This document shows, in pieces, positions 1-7,087 of a stretch of 52,275 nt of DNA. The notes below the pieces were generated by a model. The model was not told where the DNA came from. It was given only the letters and a program-made list of their open reading frames with translations, and did no database searches. The DNA comes from Mangrovihabitans endophyticus (lineage in GTDB: Bacteria > Actinomycetota > Actinomycetes > Mycobacteriales > Micromonosporaceae). The stretch is from assembly GCF_014646155.1 (NCBI RefSeq), contig NZ_BMMX01000039.1, positions 1-52,275 on the forward strand, in the 5' to 3' direction. The position numbers and the translations under genes were made by a program. Each line of letters starts with the position of its first letter. Positions within the stretch are counted from its first letter, which is position 1.

Positions 1-2
1 GG

Positions 3-1046
3 ATCCTGGCCGTAGTCGACCAGCCCGCCTCGATCGGTGCCCTGCCCGTCGCGGTCGCCCGCGCGTGCGGGCATCAGATCGCCTATCTGCCCGGTCTGGT
101 CATGCGCCGCCTCGCGGATCTGCATCCCGGCACGGCGAAGACCGACGCCCGCGACGCCTGGGTGATCGCCGACGCCGCCCGCACGTTGCCGCACACGCTG
201 CGCCGGGTCGACGCCGGCGACGACGCCCTCGCCGAGCTGGAGATGCTGGTCGGCTACGACGACGACCTGGCCGGTGAGGTCACTCGCATCGCCAACCGCA
301 TCCGTGGCCTGCTCACCCAGATCCACCCGCCGCTGGAGAAGGTACTGGGCCCGAAAGTCCAGCATCCCGCCGTCCTCGAAGTGTTGTCGCGGTGTGGTGG
401 CCCGGCCGGGCTGCGCAAGACCGGCCGGTCGAAACTCACCGAGATCATCAAACCTCGAGCTCCGCGCATGGGTGCCCGCCTGGTCGAGCAGATCTTCACC
501 GCCCTGGACGCCCAGACCGTTGTCGTCCCTGGCAGCACCGCAGCCGAGACCATCCTGCCGAGGCTGGCCGGCAGCCTGCGGGAGCTGCTGAAACAGCGTG
601 ACCAAGTCGCCGGCCAGGTCGAGGAGATGCTTGATGCGCACCCTCTCTCCTCGGTCCTGATCTCGATGCCCGGCATCGGGGTCAGGACCGCAGCCCGGAT
701 CCTGCTCGAAGTCGGTGACGTCGCCGCGTTCCCGACCTCCGGCCACCTGGCCGCCTACGCCGGTCTCGCCCCGGTGACCCGCCGCTCGGGCACCAGCATC
801 CGCGGTGAGCATCCACCCAAGGGCGGTAACAAGCAGCTCAAACGCGCGTTCTTCCTGTCCGCGTTCGCGGCCCTGGCCGACCCGCTCAGCCGGGCCTACT
901 ACGACCGGAAACGCGCCGAAGGCAAGAAACACAACGCTGCTCTCATCTGCCTTGCACGGCGTCGCGTCGACGTCCTGCACGCCATGCTCCGCACCGGAAC
1001 GCCCTATCAGCACAAACCAGCAGAGAAGCTTGCCCTGGCTGCTTGA
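3..1046 (+). CDS. IS110-family transposase, 5' end cut by window edge
   Basis: The reading frame is open from the first bases, so the start lies outside the window. The visible N-terminal part carries KTDARDAWVIADAA, typical of the DEDD catalytic domain of IS110 transposases. The C-terminal half has the helix-hairpin-helix-like segment SMPGIGVRTAARILLEVGD and the conserved GNKQLKRAFFLSAFAAL block of the Transposase_20 domain. IS110 enzymes recombine DNA with a RuvC-like nuclease, and recent work shows some are guided by a bridge RNA from the element's non-coding end. The visible 347 codons are near the family's usual length of about 350-400 residues, so only a short N-terminus is missing. The downstream end of the element was not delimited. 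Confidence 0.9.
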   Translation: MLAVVDQPASIGALPVAVARACGHQIAYLPGLVMRRLADLHPGTAKTDARDAWVIADAARTLPHTLRRVDAGDDALAELEMLVGYDDDLAGEVTRIANRIRGLLTQIHPPLEKVLGPKVQHPAVLEVLSRCGGPAGLRKTGRSKLTEIIKPRAPRMGARLVEQIFTALDAQTVVVPGSTAAETILPRLAGSLRELLKQRDQVAGQVEEMLDAHPLSSVLISMPGIGVRTAARILLEVGDVAAFPTSGHLAAYAGLAPVTRRSGTSIRGEHPPKGGNKQLKRAFFLSAFAALADPLSRAYYDRKRAEGKKHNAALICLARRRVDVLHAMLRTGTPYQHKPAEKLALAA

Positions 1047-1923
1047 CAGAACCCATAGGGACACCCCCCGAGGATGCGCGATCAACTGTGGGGCGGCGCC
1101 CGACCGACCCGGGCATCGAGGTGTCGCCGGGACCGACCTCGCCAATTGATGCAACTCGGGGCAGCGGGCAACGGCCGATGCCGGCCTGCATTTCTGCCCG
1201 CCGTAGTCGTCACCTGGCGGGCCGAGGTCGACCAGCTGTTCAGGCCCGACCGAGGAAGACAGCGAGCAGACGGCAAGGTCCTGCCAGGTCGGCGCCCTGC
1301 AAGACGTACGCGAGGGGGAGGGCGCGGATCGCCGCCCAGCCGTGCAGGTGGACAATACCCGATTCGGCCGCGGCCAGTGCCGCAGCCGTTTACCTTTCGA
1401 GTGATCCTCGGGAGGTAAATCCTGCTCAAGCCGCCTGTCGACCCGATGCGCGCTGTTCCTGCCGCGAGCCTGTTGGAGCCACGGACCGCCAGCATCCCAC
1501 AGTACGAGGTCAAATTCGACGGTTCTCCAGAGACACTGATGTGTCTCAGCTGAGGATCGATGCGTATCGGTTCGCCGCCTCGTCCGTTGAGTGATTGGCA
1601 CGCTCGTCGATCGCTCGCGGGGTTCTCATGCACCTGTTCTTCTCATCGAGGGCGCGTGCCTCCTGAGCAGCGAGCTGTCATCGTCAGGGTCCGCCCAGGC
1701 CGATGGCGGAGGCCGCAATCGACGCCTCTGAGCTCGGCCTATTCAGTATTGCGGCTTTGCCTCATTAATGGTGTGTAAGCAGCCGCCCGAGGCAGTCCAG
1801 CGCAGCCGCCCTTCTCCCTGGCCGATGTGGCGCTTACCGTGAGATGGCTCTCGATGAGCCGATCGACGACTTGGCGCTGCGGCGGTTGCAGGGTGACGGG
1901 TGAGCGGCTAGTTCCAGATCAGC
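1047..1923. other. Non-coding gap after the IS110 gene
   Basis: About 880 bases without a convincing gene. The open frames here are short, overlap on both strands and show no family motifs. An IS110 element would have its right non-coding end just after 1046, but I could not identify its border. Confidence 0.5.
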
Positions 1924-2205
1924 ATGTCTGATCTCGTCTCGCATGCCGCCAAGGTTGAGCGGATCGGTGACGGCTTGGACACCGCGAAGCAGGCTGGCGT
2001 GGCAGTCCAAGTTGACTCCGGCGCATATGGACAGCTGTGCCAGTTCGTGCCGACCCTACTGTATGACCTGCAAGCGCAGGTGGTCGACGGCCTCGGCAGC
2101 GCGGTCACTGCGGCGCGCGACACCGCAGATGCGTTGCGGTCGACGGCGGCGGGCTACGACACGGCCAGCGGCAAGGCGGCCGACCGGCTGAAGAAGACCC
2201 GATGA
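1924..2205 (+). CDS. Type VII secretion target-like small protein (ESX-associated, DUF2580-like)
   Basis: A 93-residue, alpha-helical, Ala/Asp-rich protein without a signal peptide. Its layout (helix, a loop around DSGAYGQLCQF, then a long helix ending GYDTASGKAADRLKKTR) resembles EspC/DUF2580-type helical-hairpin proteins exported by actinobacterial type VII systems. The next gene starts inside its stop codon (ATGA), so the two are probably translated together, as is usual for partner substrates. No strong Shine-Dalgarno is visible before the ATG. The family call rests on pattern and on the partner gene. No ESX ATPase or membrane component is in the window. Confidence 0.6.
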   Translation: MSDLVSHAAKVERIGDGLDTAKQAGVAVQVDSGAYGQLCQFVPTLLYDLQAQVVDGLGSAVTAARDTADALRSTAAGYDTASGKAADRLKKTR

Positions 2206-2513
2206 GTTCGGGCAATGCGCTGGTTGCAACGGCAGGTTCGTCAGTCGACCCATGGCCCCGGGTGTGGATCGCCCAGGGAGTCGAGAGCATCTACCGCAGA
2301 GTCAACGACGGTAGCTTGATCGAGGGATCTCCCGGCGCGGTCTCGGCCGGTCTTGACGCGCTCACGAAAGCCGCCGGGTTCGTGGTTGCCAGCGTACGGA
2401 GGTTGGTGCGCGACGGAATCGCCACGCTCATGTCCCGCCTGATCGTCTGTGCGGCTCAGCTGCAGCACGAGTGGTACAGGTTGGCCCTGGTGAGGATACG
2501 GGAGTCTGACTAG
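2202..2513 (+). CDS. N-terminal fragment of a large WXG100-like type VII substrate
   Basis: This 103-residue product overlaps the previous gene by four bases. The segment from DPWPRVWIAQGVESIYRRV to GAVSAGLDALTKAAGFVV resembles the N-terminal domain of long actinobacterial type VII substrates, which continue into a WXG100-like helical pair and a toxin or enzyme domain. Here it ends after about 100 residues at a TAG, so the gene is probably truncated and keeps only the leader domain. The SnoaL-like gene begins 11 bases later. Loss of the C-terminal effector would leave a non-functional substrate. A naturally short form cannot be excluded. Confidence 0.5.
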   Translation: MSSGNALVATAGSSVDPWPRVWIAQGVESIYRRVNDGSLIEGSPGAVSAGLDALTKAAGFVVASVRRLVRDGIATLMSRLIVCAAQLQHEWYRLALVRIRESD

Positions 2514-2524
2514 CGTGTTTGTCC

Positions 2525-2911
2525 ATGAGCAACACTGTGGTGGAGCGCCTGATTGGCGCGTTGAACAGGCACGATCTCGACGGGGTGGCGGAGTGTTTCG
2601 GGCCGGACTTCTCGGGGGAGTGGCCGGCGCATCCGGGCCGGGACCTCGTTGGGCCGGAGCAGGTACGACGCAACTGGGAGAGGATCTTTAAGTTGTCGCC
2701 GGAGATCACGGTGGCGATGACGCAGGCGGTCGAAGTGGGCGACGAGGTGTGGGGTGAGTGGTACTACACCAAGGCCGCTGGGCAGGACCTCAAGGGTGTC
2801 ATCGTTATTACGGTTCGTGACGGTCTGATCCGGCGGTCTCGGTTCTACATGGAGCCGATAGACGCGGTGGACGCCGCAGTTCCCGGCGGCCCGCGCCTCG
2901 CTCGCGACTGA
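2525..2911 (+). CDS. SnoaL-like / NTF2-like domain protein
   Basis: A 128-residue protein starting MSNTVVERLIGALNRHDLD, the usual opening of SnoaL-like cone-fold proteins (helix, then 'N-x-H-D-L-D-G-V'). It continues with alternating strands ending DGLIRRSRFYMEPID, typical of the family's last strands. A TTG two codons upstream is in frame, but ATG is preferred. The fold serves as polyketide cyclase, isomerase or simple ligand-binding pocket, and the substrate cannot be told from sequence. It stands alone between a truncated type VII substrate and a dead regulator. Confidence 0.75.
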   Translation: MSNTVVERLIGALNRHDLDGVAECFGPDFSGEWPAHPGRDLVGPEQVRRNWERIFKLSPEITVAMTQAVEVGDEVWGEWYYTKAAGQDLKGVIVITVRDGLIRRSRFYMEPIDAVDAAVPGGPRLARD

Positions 2912-2932
2912 CGTAATGGGGCCGCGTGGCGG

Positions 2933-3345
2933 GATGACGACTTCGGCACCTTGCTGCGGACCCTGCGCCCATTGGGTCACTCCCGATGGGCCGCGGTTCG
3001 GGCGTCGCTGCCTATCGTGCGGCGGGTGCCCGGCCTGCGACGCGATGAGCTGGTTGGCATTGCGGGTGTATCGAAAGAGTAGCTGAAGCGGTTGGAGCAG
3101 GGGCGGCGACCGTTACGAGAGTTGGTCGACGCGCTCGCTTGAGCGCTGCGGCCCACTACTCCCAAACGCGGCTGGCTGTGCATGTTGGCCGGGGCCGCCG
3201 CTTCTCCGGAGCCGAATGGCGTGGTCCCCCGCGAGATCACCGAGACGGCCCGCCGGATGGTGGACCGCCTGACCGAGGTAGCGGTCAGTGCCTGCGACGT
3301 GGCACGTGGAAGTCTGCACGGTGCCGGGGGCGGGCCGCGGGCCCA
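2933..3345 (+). pseudogene. Decayed MmyB-type helix-turn-helix regulator
   Basis: One frame reads through DDFGTLLRTLR, then VPGLRRDELVGIAGVSKE-stop-LKRLEQGRRPL and LVDALA-stop-AL, then MLAGAA and VVPREITETARRMVDRL. Intact MmyB-family regulators have a Tyr at the first stop and an Arg-like residue at the second. The TAG (3080-3082) and TGA (3140-3142) therefore look like point nonsense mutations in an otherwise recognisable Xre HTH plus MmyB ligand domain. The gene is cut around 3300-3350, where an IS21 transposase sequence begins in the same frame. Confidence 0.75.
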
Positions 3346-3712
3346 ACGGGGTATAAGGGAGATCGCGGAAATCTTAGAGGCCTACGGCCCCAAGGGTAGT
3401 TACCGTGCGGCGGCTGAGCTGGCGGGGTGTGACCACCACACCGTGGCCCGGTATGTGAAGTTCCGGGCGGAGGGACGCAGCCCGCAGGAGCGTGCGCAGC
3501 GGGTCCGGCCGATCGACGACTTCATCGACAAGATCGAGGAGCTGGTCGCCCGCTCGGGTGGCCGGATCCGCGCCGACGTGGTGCACCGGCGGATCACGGC
3601 GATCGGCTTTGTCGGCGGGGAACGCACGCCTCGGCGGGCGGTCGCCGAGCTGGTCGCGGCGAATCTTGCCCCAGGTGCCGATCGGGAGCGGGGGTCTAGG
3701 CAAGGGCGCGGC
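3346..3712 (+). mobile_element. IS21-family transposase (IstA) N-terminal fragment
   Basis: The frame that opens in the MmyB remnant continues into EIAEILEAYGPKGSYRAA, ELAGCDHHTVARYVKFR, then IEELVARSGGRIRADVVHRRI and RTPRRAVAELVAAN. This matches the N-terminal helix-turn-helix and linker of one actinobacterial IstA subfamily. The DDE catalytic domain and the IstB helper ATPase gene are absent. The sequence runs antisense to the position where an integrase would be expected downstream of the minus-strand excisionase, so the insertion may have removed that integrase (inference). Confidence 0.7.
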
Positions 3713-3717
3713 CGTTC

Positions 3718-3915
3718 ATGTCCGGTCGGTGTGGTCCTCGAGCCACTGCTCGACCTCGCTGCGCCGGCAGCGCAGCACGCGACACGGATTGCCGACGGGC
3801 CGAGCCCGCGGCTGCGCCAGCTGTAGAGGGTCGCTTTGGGTTTGCGAATCCAGGCGGCGACCTCGTCGATGGTCAGCAACGGGTCCGGCGCCCAGGCCGT
3901 GCCGGGCCGGCTCAT
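3718..3915 (-). pseudogene. Frameshifted excisionase / AlpA-like HTH protein
   Basis: From ATG at 3915 the product reads PDPLLTIDEVAAWIRKPKATLYSWRSRGLGP, a MerR/Xis-type winged helix-turn-helix of the kind paired with tyrosine integrases in actinobacterial ICEs. After GLGP the frame changes: the expected second half is found one frame over as GNPCRVLRCRRSEVEQWLEDHTDRT-stop, ending at 3718. The 'PxAVRV' segment normally between these parts is missing, which suggests a short deletion not divisible by three. No integrase follows; an IS21 fragment occupies that place. Confidence 0.75.
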
Positions 3916-4045
3916 GGTGAGCCCCGGTGAGCGGGATGCACCTGGCCACGGGCCTTGTTCTCCTCGTTCTGCTGATTTGATGAGGCGATGGCTGGACTTG
4001 GCAACACAACGTGACTCATGCGCTGGCAGGGTCGGCCGGTCGTCT

Positions 4046-4205
4046 CTGTCGCCTGGCGACAGATCCCTGACGTCGGGGCGGGTAGCGGTGCCGCGGGTGA
4101 CATGGTTGCGCTGACGGTTCTGTCGCGCTGCGCGGCGTCGGTGTCGCGGGTGACAGAGCCGTGCGGCCGTCCCTGACAGGGAGCGCCTCGCGGGGTGTCA
4201 CGGTC
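4046..4205. promoter_or_regulatory. Cluster of TGTCGC/TGACA half-sites upstream of the excisionase
   Basis: A perfect inverted repeat CTGTCGCC-T-GGCGACAG lies at 4046-4062. Related half-sites follow within 150 bases: TTCTGTCGC, GTGTCGCGGGTGACAG, CTGACAGG and GTGTCACGG. The cluster is upstream of the minus-strand excisionase and overlaps the 3' end of the methyltransferase-like gene. It looks like an operator array for a dimeric repressor. No protein in the window can be assigned to it. Confidence 0.45.
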
Positions 4206-4920
4206 GCCGCCGGGGGTGACCGAAGATCATCAAGGTCGTGGCGGTGCCGTGTCGTGTGTCATCGGAGCTGGCGTGCCTGGCGGTGCGCTTGCCGGTCGCG
4301 TAGGTGAAGGCGTCCCGGCCGTCTGCGGCGTCGATCGGGACGATGTCGTGCAGGTGACGGAGTCCGGCGGTCTGCACGGCGGCCAGCAGGACCTGCTCGT
4401 GGTGGTGGTAGCTGGTGGTGTCGGCGCCTGGCTGGGTGGCCGTGACGACGACGATGGTGCTGCCGTCGTCGGCGAGGTGCTGTTGACAGCGGCTGAGCAG
4501 GTTGCCGGCGTTCACGTCGGTGGTGTCGGGGCGGGGCCAGCGCAGCAGGATCAGCGCCGCTGCCGGGGACGGGTGGGCAAGCGGCTTGGGTCCGGTGGTG
4601 TCGGTGGCTGTCGTGTAGGTCCGGCCGGTTGCCTCGGCGGCGTGTTGCAGGTGGATGTCGGCGTCGAAGTCGAGGACGGTGCTGTGCACGTCGCTGTAGA
4701 TGGCGACGAGGTGGTGCGCCAGGCGTGGCGTCAGCGGACTGGTGCTGGCGTCACCTGTTCCGGCGTCTGTTCCGGCGTCGGTGTCGCCGGGGGAGTCGGC
4801 GGCGGTGCGCCAGATGATGACGGTGGCCCTGTCGCGACCGGTGTAGGGGACAGGGGCGTCGGCTGGCGTGCTGGTACGGGACGGTGGTCCGTCGGGCTGA
4901 TTCGTGTCGTGGGCTGTCAT
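4198..4920 (-). CDS. Methyltransferase-fold-like protein of unknown function
   Basis: A 240-residue protein. After a disordered Thr/Asp-rich N-terminus with a short repeat (DTDAGTDAGTGDAS, about residues 46-59) comes YSDVHSTVLDFDADIHLQHAAEATGR, which looks like motif I and following helix of class I SAM methyltransferases. Next are AALILLRWPRP (motif IV position) and STIVVVTAT with a C-terminal LMIFGHP. The classical GxGxG is absent and no DNA-methylase NPPY/DPPY is present (RWPRP stands there instead), so activity is doubtful. It is divergent from the transfer operon across a 776-base non-coding region. A degenerate ICE-borne DNA modification enzyme is the best guess. Confidence 0.45.
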   Translation of the reverse strand: MTAHDTNQPDGPPSRTSTPADAPVPYTGRDRATVIIWRTAADSPGDTDAGTDAGTGDASTSPLTPRLAHHLVAIYSDVHSTVLDFDADIHLQHAAEATGRTYTTATDTTGPKPLAHPSPAAALILLRWPRPDTTDVNAGNLLSRCQQHLADDGSTIVVVTATQPGADTTSYHHHEQVLLAAVQTAGLRHLHDIVPIDAADGRDAFTYATGKRTARHASSDDTRHGTATTLMIFGHPRRRP

Positions 4921-5696
4921 GGGCGGGTTGCTCCCGCGCCGACTGGCCGTGCTCGCATTCCACTAAAGGCGCCGCGGAGCTGGCAATCGCCGGACCGGCG
5001 CGCGGCGGCACGCTCAACACCGCCCAACACGCCGTCGTCGTCGGCGGCGGGCGTGACCCAACGAGGCGGCGCCCATCAGGGGCGTTGACCCAACGGCGCT
5101 GTGGCCGTACCCAACCCGTGCGGGCGCTCGGCTGTTGGATTCGCGTCGGCCCTCGACATGGATGGCCGTGTTGGCGGGCTGACCTGCGCTGTTGTGCGGG
5201 TGGCCCGTCAGCGCAGGGCAGGCAACGGCGACCGTTGGCTGGGAGCCGTCCCAGCGGAGGGAAGCACCGCATGCGCCAGGCCGAAAGCGGGCCCCGGGAT
5301 GGCCACGGATCTGCGCACGCCCGTGATCATTGTTCCAAGGTGCTTGCTGCTGTCGGCACGCGCTTACCGGCGAGCATCGCGGCGCGCTGCCGCCGGCTCC
5401 GTCGGAGGCCGGTCATCGGGCTGGGGCGTTGACCGCCCTCAGCGTGCCGCGGGCGGCGGCGACCGGCTATGTCGCCCAACGGCTTCCAACAGGCAGGCTG
5501 GCCTGCACTGTTCGCTGTGCCCGACGACCAGGGTGGGCGTGGCCGTCATGCCGGCCACGGTTGCTGGGAGCCCCGTGACCTGGCCCAACGAGAGAGAGCA
5601 GCCGTCGGCTGCTGCGGCCGGTGTTGGTTTGGGCTGCCTGAATGGCGGCTCACGCGCCGCGTGCTGTGGCGCACCGCCCTCTAGGGAGTTTCGCCA
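4921..5696. other. Divergent non-coding region before the transfer operon
   Basis: No convincing gene in 776 bases between the minus-strand methyltransferase-like gene and the plus-strand transfer operon. It should contain the promoters of both. Its clearest structure is a series of CCCAAC repeats listed separately. Several frames are open only because of base composition. Confidence 0.6.
5023..5589 (+). repeat. Six CCCAAC repeats, iteron-like
   Basis: CCCAAC occurs on the plus strand at 5023, 5057, 5089, 5110, 5475 and 5584. Two of the central copies share the longer form TGACCCAACG, 32 bases apart. Four fall within 93 bases at spacings of 34, 32 and 21. The same core (TCACCCAAC) forms the arms of the inverted repeat at 20523-20636. 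This is compatible with binding sites for an ICE regulator or relaxosome protein; the function is inferred only. Confidence 0.5.
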
Positions 5697-6512
5697 ATGT
5701 CTTGCTCTTCTTCCTGGCCGTTGACGCCGCTGGACGCGGCGGAGAAGGCGTTCACCCTGCTGGCCGCGGCGCCGACCCACGTGCCGTTCGACGCGCGTGG
5801 CTTCGCCGGGTTGCCGGAGCGGATTGTGTCGCTGGATGAGCTGCGCGGTCTGCTGCTGTCGGCGGGCACCGGCGGCGTCGTGCGGGACGCGGTCTGGCGT
5901 GAACTGGTCGTGCGGGCCCGGCGTGACGGACCGGCGTGGCGAGTCGCGGCCGTCGGGATGGCGATGCCGGGTCTGCGCCGGCAGGCCGGGCTGCTGGCCG
6001 CCGGCTGGCGCGGCGACACCCACGACCTCGACTCCGAATTGCTGGTCGGGTTCCTGGAACGCCTCGCGACGATCGACCTCGACACGCCGCGGATTTGCGG
6101 GCGGCTGGTGGAGGCCGGTGTCCGTGCCGCGCGCAAGCTGCGGGAGGCGGAGTCCGACACCCTGCTGATCCGCGCCGGCGCGGCGGGTGCGGTGCTGCCG
6201 ATCCGGCCGTGGGACCACCCGGACCTGGTGCTGGCCCGGGCGGTCGCGGTCGCGGTCCTCGACCGTGACGAGGTCACGTTGATCGCCTCCACCCGGCTGG
6301 ATCATCAGACGCTGGCGCAGGTCGCCGCACGGATCGGGATCTCCGCGCAGCTCGCCTCCCAATGGCGGGCGCGGGCGGAGAAACGGCTGCGGGAGGCGAT
6401 CGTCGCGGGCGAGTTAGCGTTCGTGCCGCTGCGGGCGCGCCGCACCCGGGCCACTGTCGGCCGGCGGGCTGGCGGTGTTGGTCCGGCGTTGGGTGCCGGC
6501 GCGGCGGCGTAG
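5697..6512 (+). CDS. ICE protein of unknown function with C-terminal HTH-like segment
   Basis: 271 residues starting at ATG with AGGGAG eight bases upstream. No signal peptide or membrane segment. The N-terminal two thirds are helical and unrecognised. Around residues 196-232 the sequence ASTRLDHQTLAQVAARIG then ISAQLASQWRARAEKRLRE has the shape of a sigma-70 region 4 / LuxR-type helix-turn-helix. The C-terminal tail is Arg/Gly/Ala-rich. It is the first plus-strand gene before the type IV secretion genes, about 230 bases upstream of the pilin-like gene, so it could be the operon's activator. The DNA-binding role is inferred. Confidence 0.6.
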   Translation: MSCSSSWPLTPLDAAEKAFTLLAAAPTHVPFDARGFAGLPERIVSLDELRGLLLSAGTGGVVRDAVWRELVVRARRDGPAWRVAAVGMAMPGLRRQAGLLAAGWRGDTHDLDSELLVGFLERLATIDLDTPRICGRLVEAGVRAARKLREAESDTLLIRAGAAGAVLPIRPWDHPDLVLARAVAVAVLDRDEVTLIASTRLDHQTLAQVAARIGISAQLASQWRARAEKRLREAIVAGELAFVPLRARRTRATVGRRAGGVGPALGAGAAA

Positions 6513-6710
6513 ACGGTGTTGGCCGTCCAACGCGAGGCCTTGGTGGGCAAGACATCGGACCGCAGACAGGGCCCGGTGTCGCGCCCCGGGACCTGCGGGG
6601 TGGCGCCGGGCTGACCGGGCCGTGTTCGCACCCGATCCCCGAACGGCTGGAAGGAGCCCTGCTCCCACGGCCCCGCCCCGGGTCCCGGCGGCGCACCCCA
6701 ATCCCGTCAT

Positions 6711-6742
6711 CGCCCCGGGTTCCGGGGCGGGAGGTGCCCGCC
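6711..6742 (+). promoter_or_regulatory. Two overlapping hairpins covering the ribosome binding site
   Basis: CGCCCCGG-GTT-CCGGGGCG (6711-6729) forms an 8-bp stem with a three-base loop. It shares bases with a second hairpin, GGCGGG-AGGTG-CCCGCC (6726-6742), whose loop contains the Shine-Dalgarno AGG and whose 3' arm touches the ATG at 6743. The two are mutually exclusive. This arrangement could control translation of the pilin-like gene. Confidence 0.5.
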
Positions 6743-7084
6743 ATGTCGCGACGCAACATTTCCCGTCTGCTCCTCGTTTTCACGGTCACCGTTGCGGCGG
6801 TGGCCGTGTCCGTGCCGGCCTCCGCGGCTGCCGCCCCGGTGATCGTGGCGGCCCACAGCCTGCCGGTGATCGTCTCCAACATCACACGGTGGATCATCGG
6901 TCTGCTGTTCGGGGTCGCGACCTTGTTCCTGACCGTCGGCGGCCTGCGCTATCTGGCCGCCGGCGGTGACCCGGGCGAGGTGGAGAAGGCCAAGTCCGCG
7001 CTCAAGTCGGCCCTGATCGGCTACGCCCTGGCGATCCTGGCACCGGTCCTGCTCGCCGTCGTCAGAGGCTGGATCGGTGGCTGA
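6743..7084 (+). CDS. VirB2/TrbC-like pilin-type membrane protein
   Basis: 113 residues. ATG is chosen because it is followed by a signal peptide (MSRRNISRLLLVFTVTVAAVAVSVPASAAAA) and preceded by GGGAGG. After the predicted cleavage there are two hydrophobic segments (about residues 46-70 and 87-110) separated by a short polar loop RYLAAGGDPGEVEKAKSAL. Signal peptide plus two membrane helices in about 110 residues is the layout of VirB2/TrbC pilins, and the 'AGGDPxxxxKAK' loop is common in actinobacterial ICE homologues. It opens the operon VirB2-VirB6-PrgI-VirB4. It may form the channel subunit rather than a pilus in a Gram-positive host. Confidence 0.7.
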   Translation: MSRRNISRLLLVFTVTVAAVAVSVPASAAAAPVIVAAHSLPVIVSNITRWIIGLLFGVATLFLTVGGLRYLAAGGDPGEVEKAKSALKSALIGYALAILAPVLLAVVRGWIGG

Positions 7085-7087
7085 GCG

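Noticed and set aside
4195..5088. A 297-codon plus-strand frame opposite the methyltransferase-like gene
   Set aside because: The translation is an almost pure Gly/Val repeat pattern. The minus-strand frame has normal composition and fold-like motifs.
5439..6362. A 307-codon minus-strand frame opposite the gene at 5697
   Set aside because: Gln/Arg/His-rich shadow. The plus-strand gene has a ribosome binding site and an HTH-like end.
5697..6512. Calling the gene at 5697 a sigma factor
   Set aside because: Only the C-terminal helix-turn-helix resembles region 4; no region 2 motif is present.
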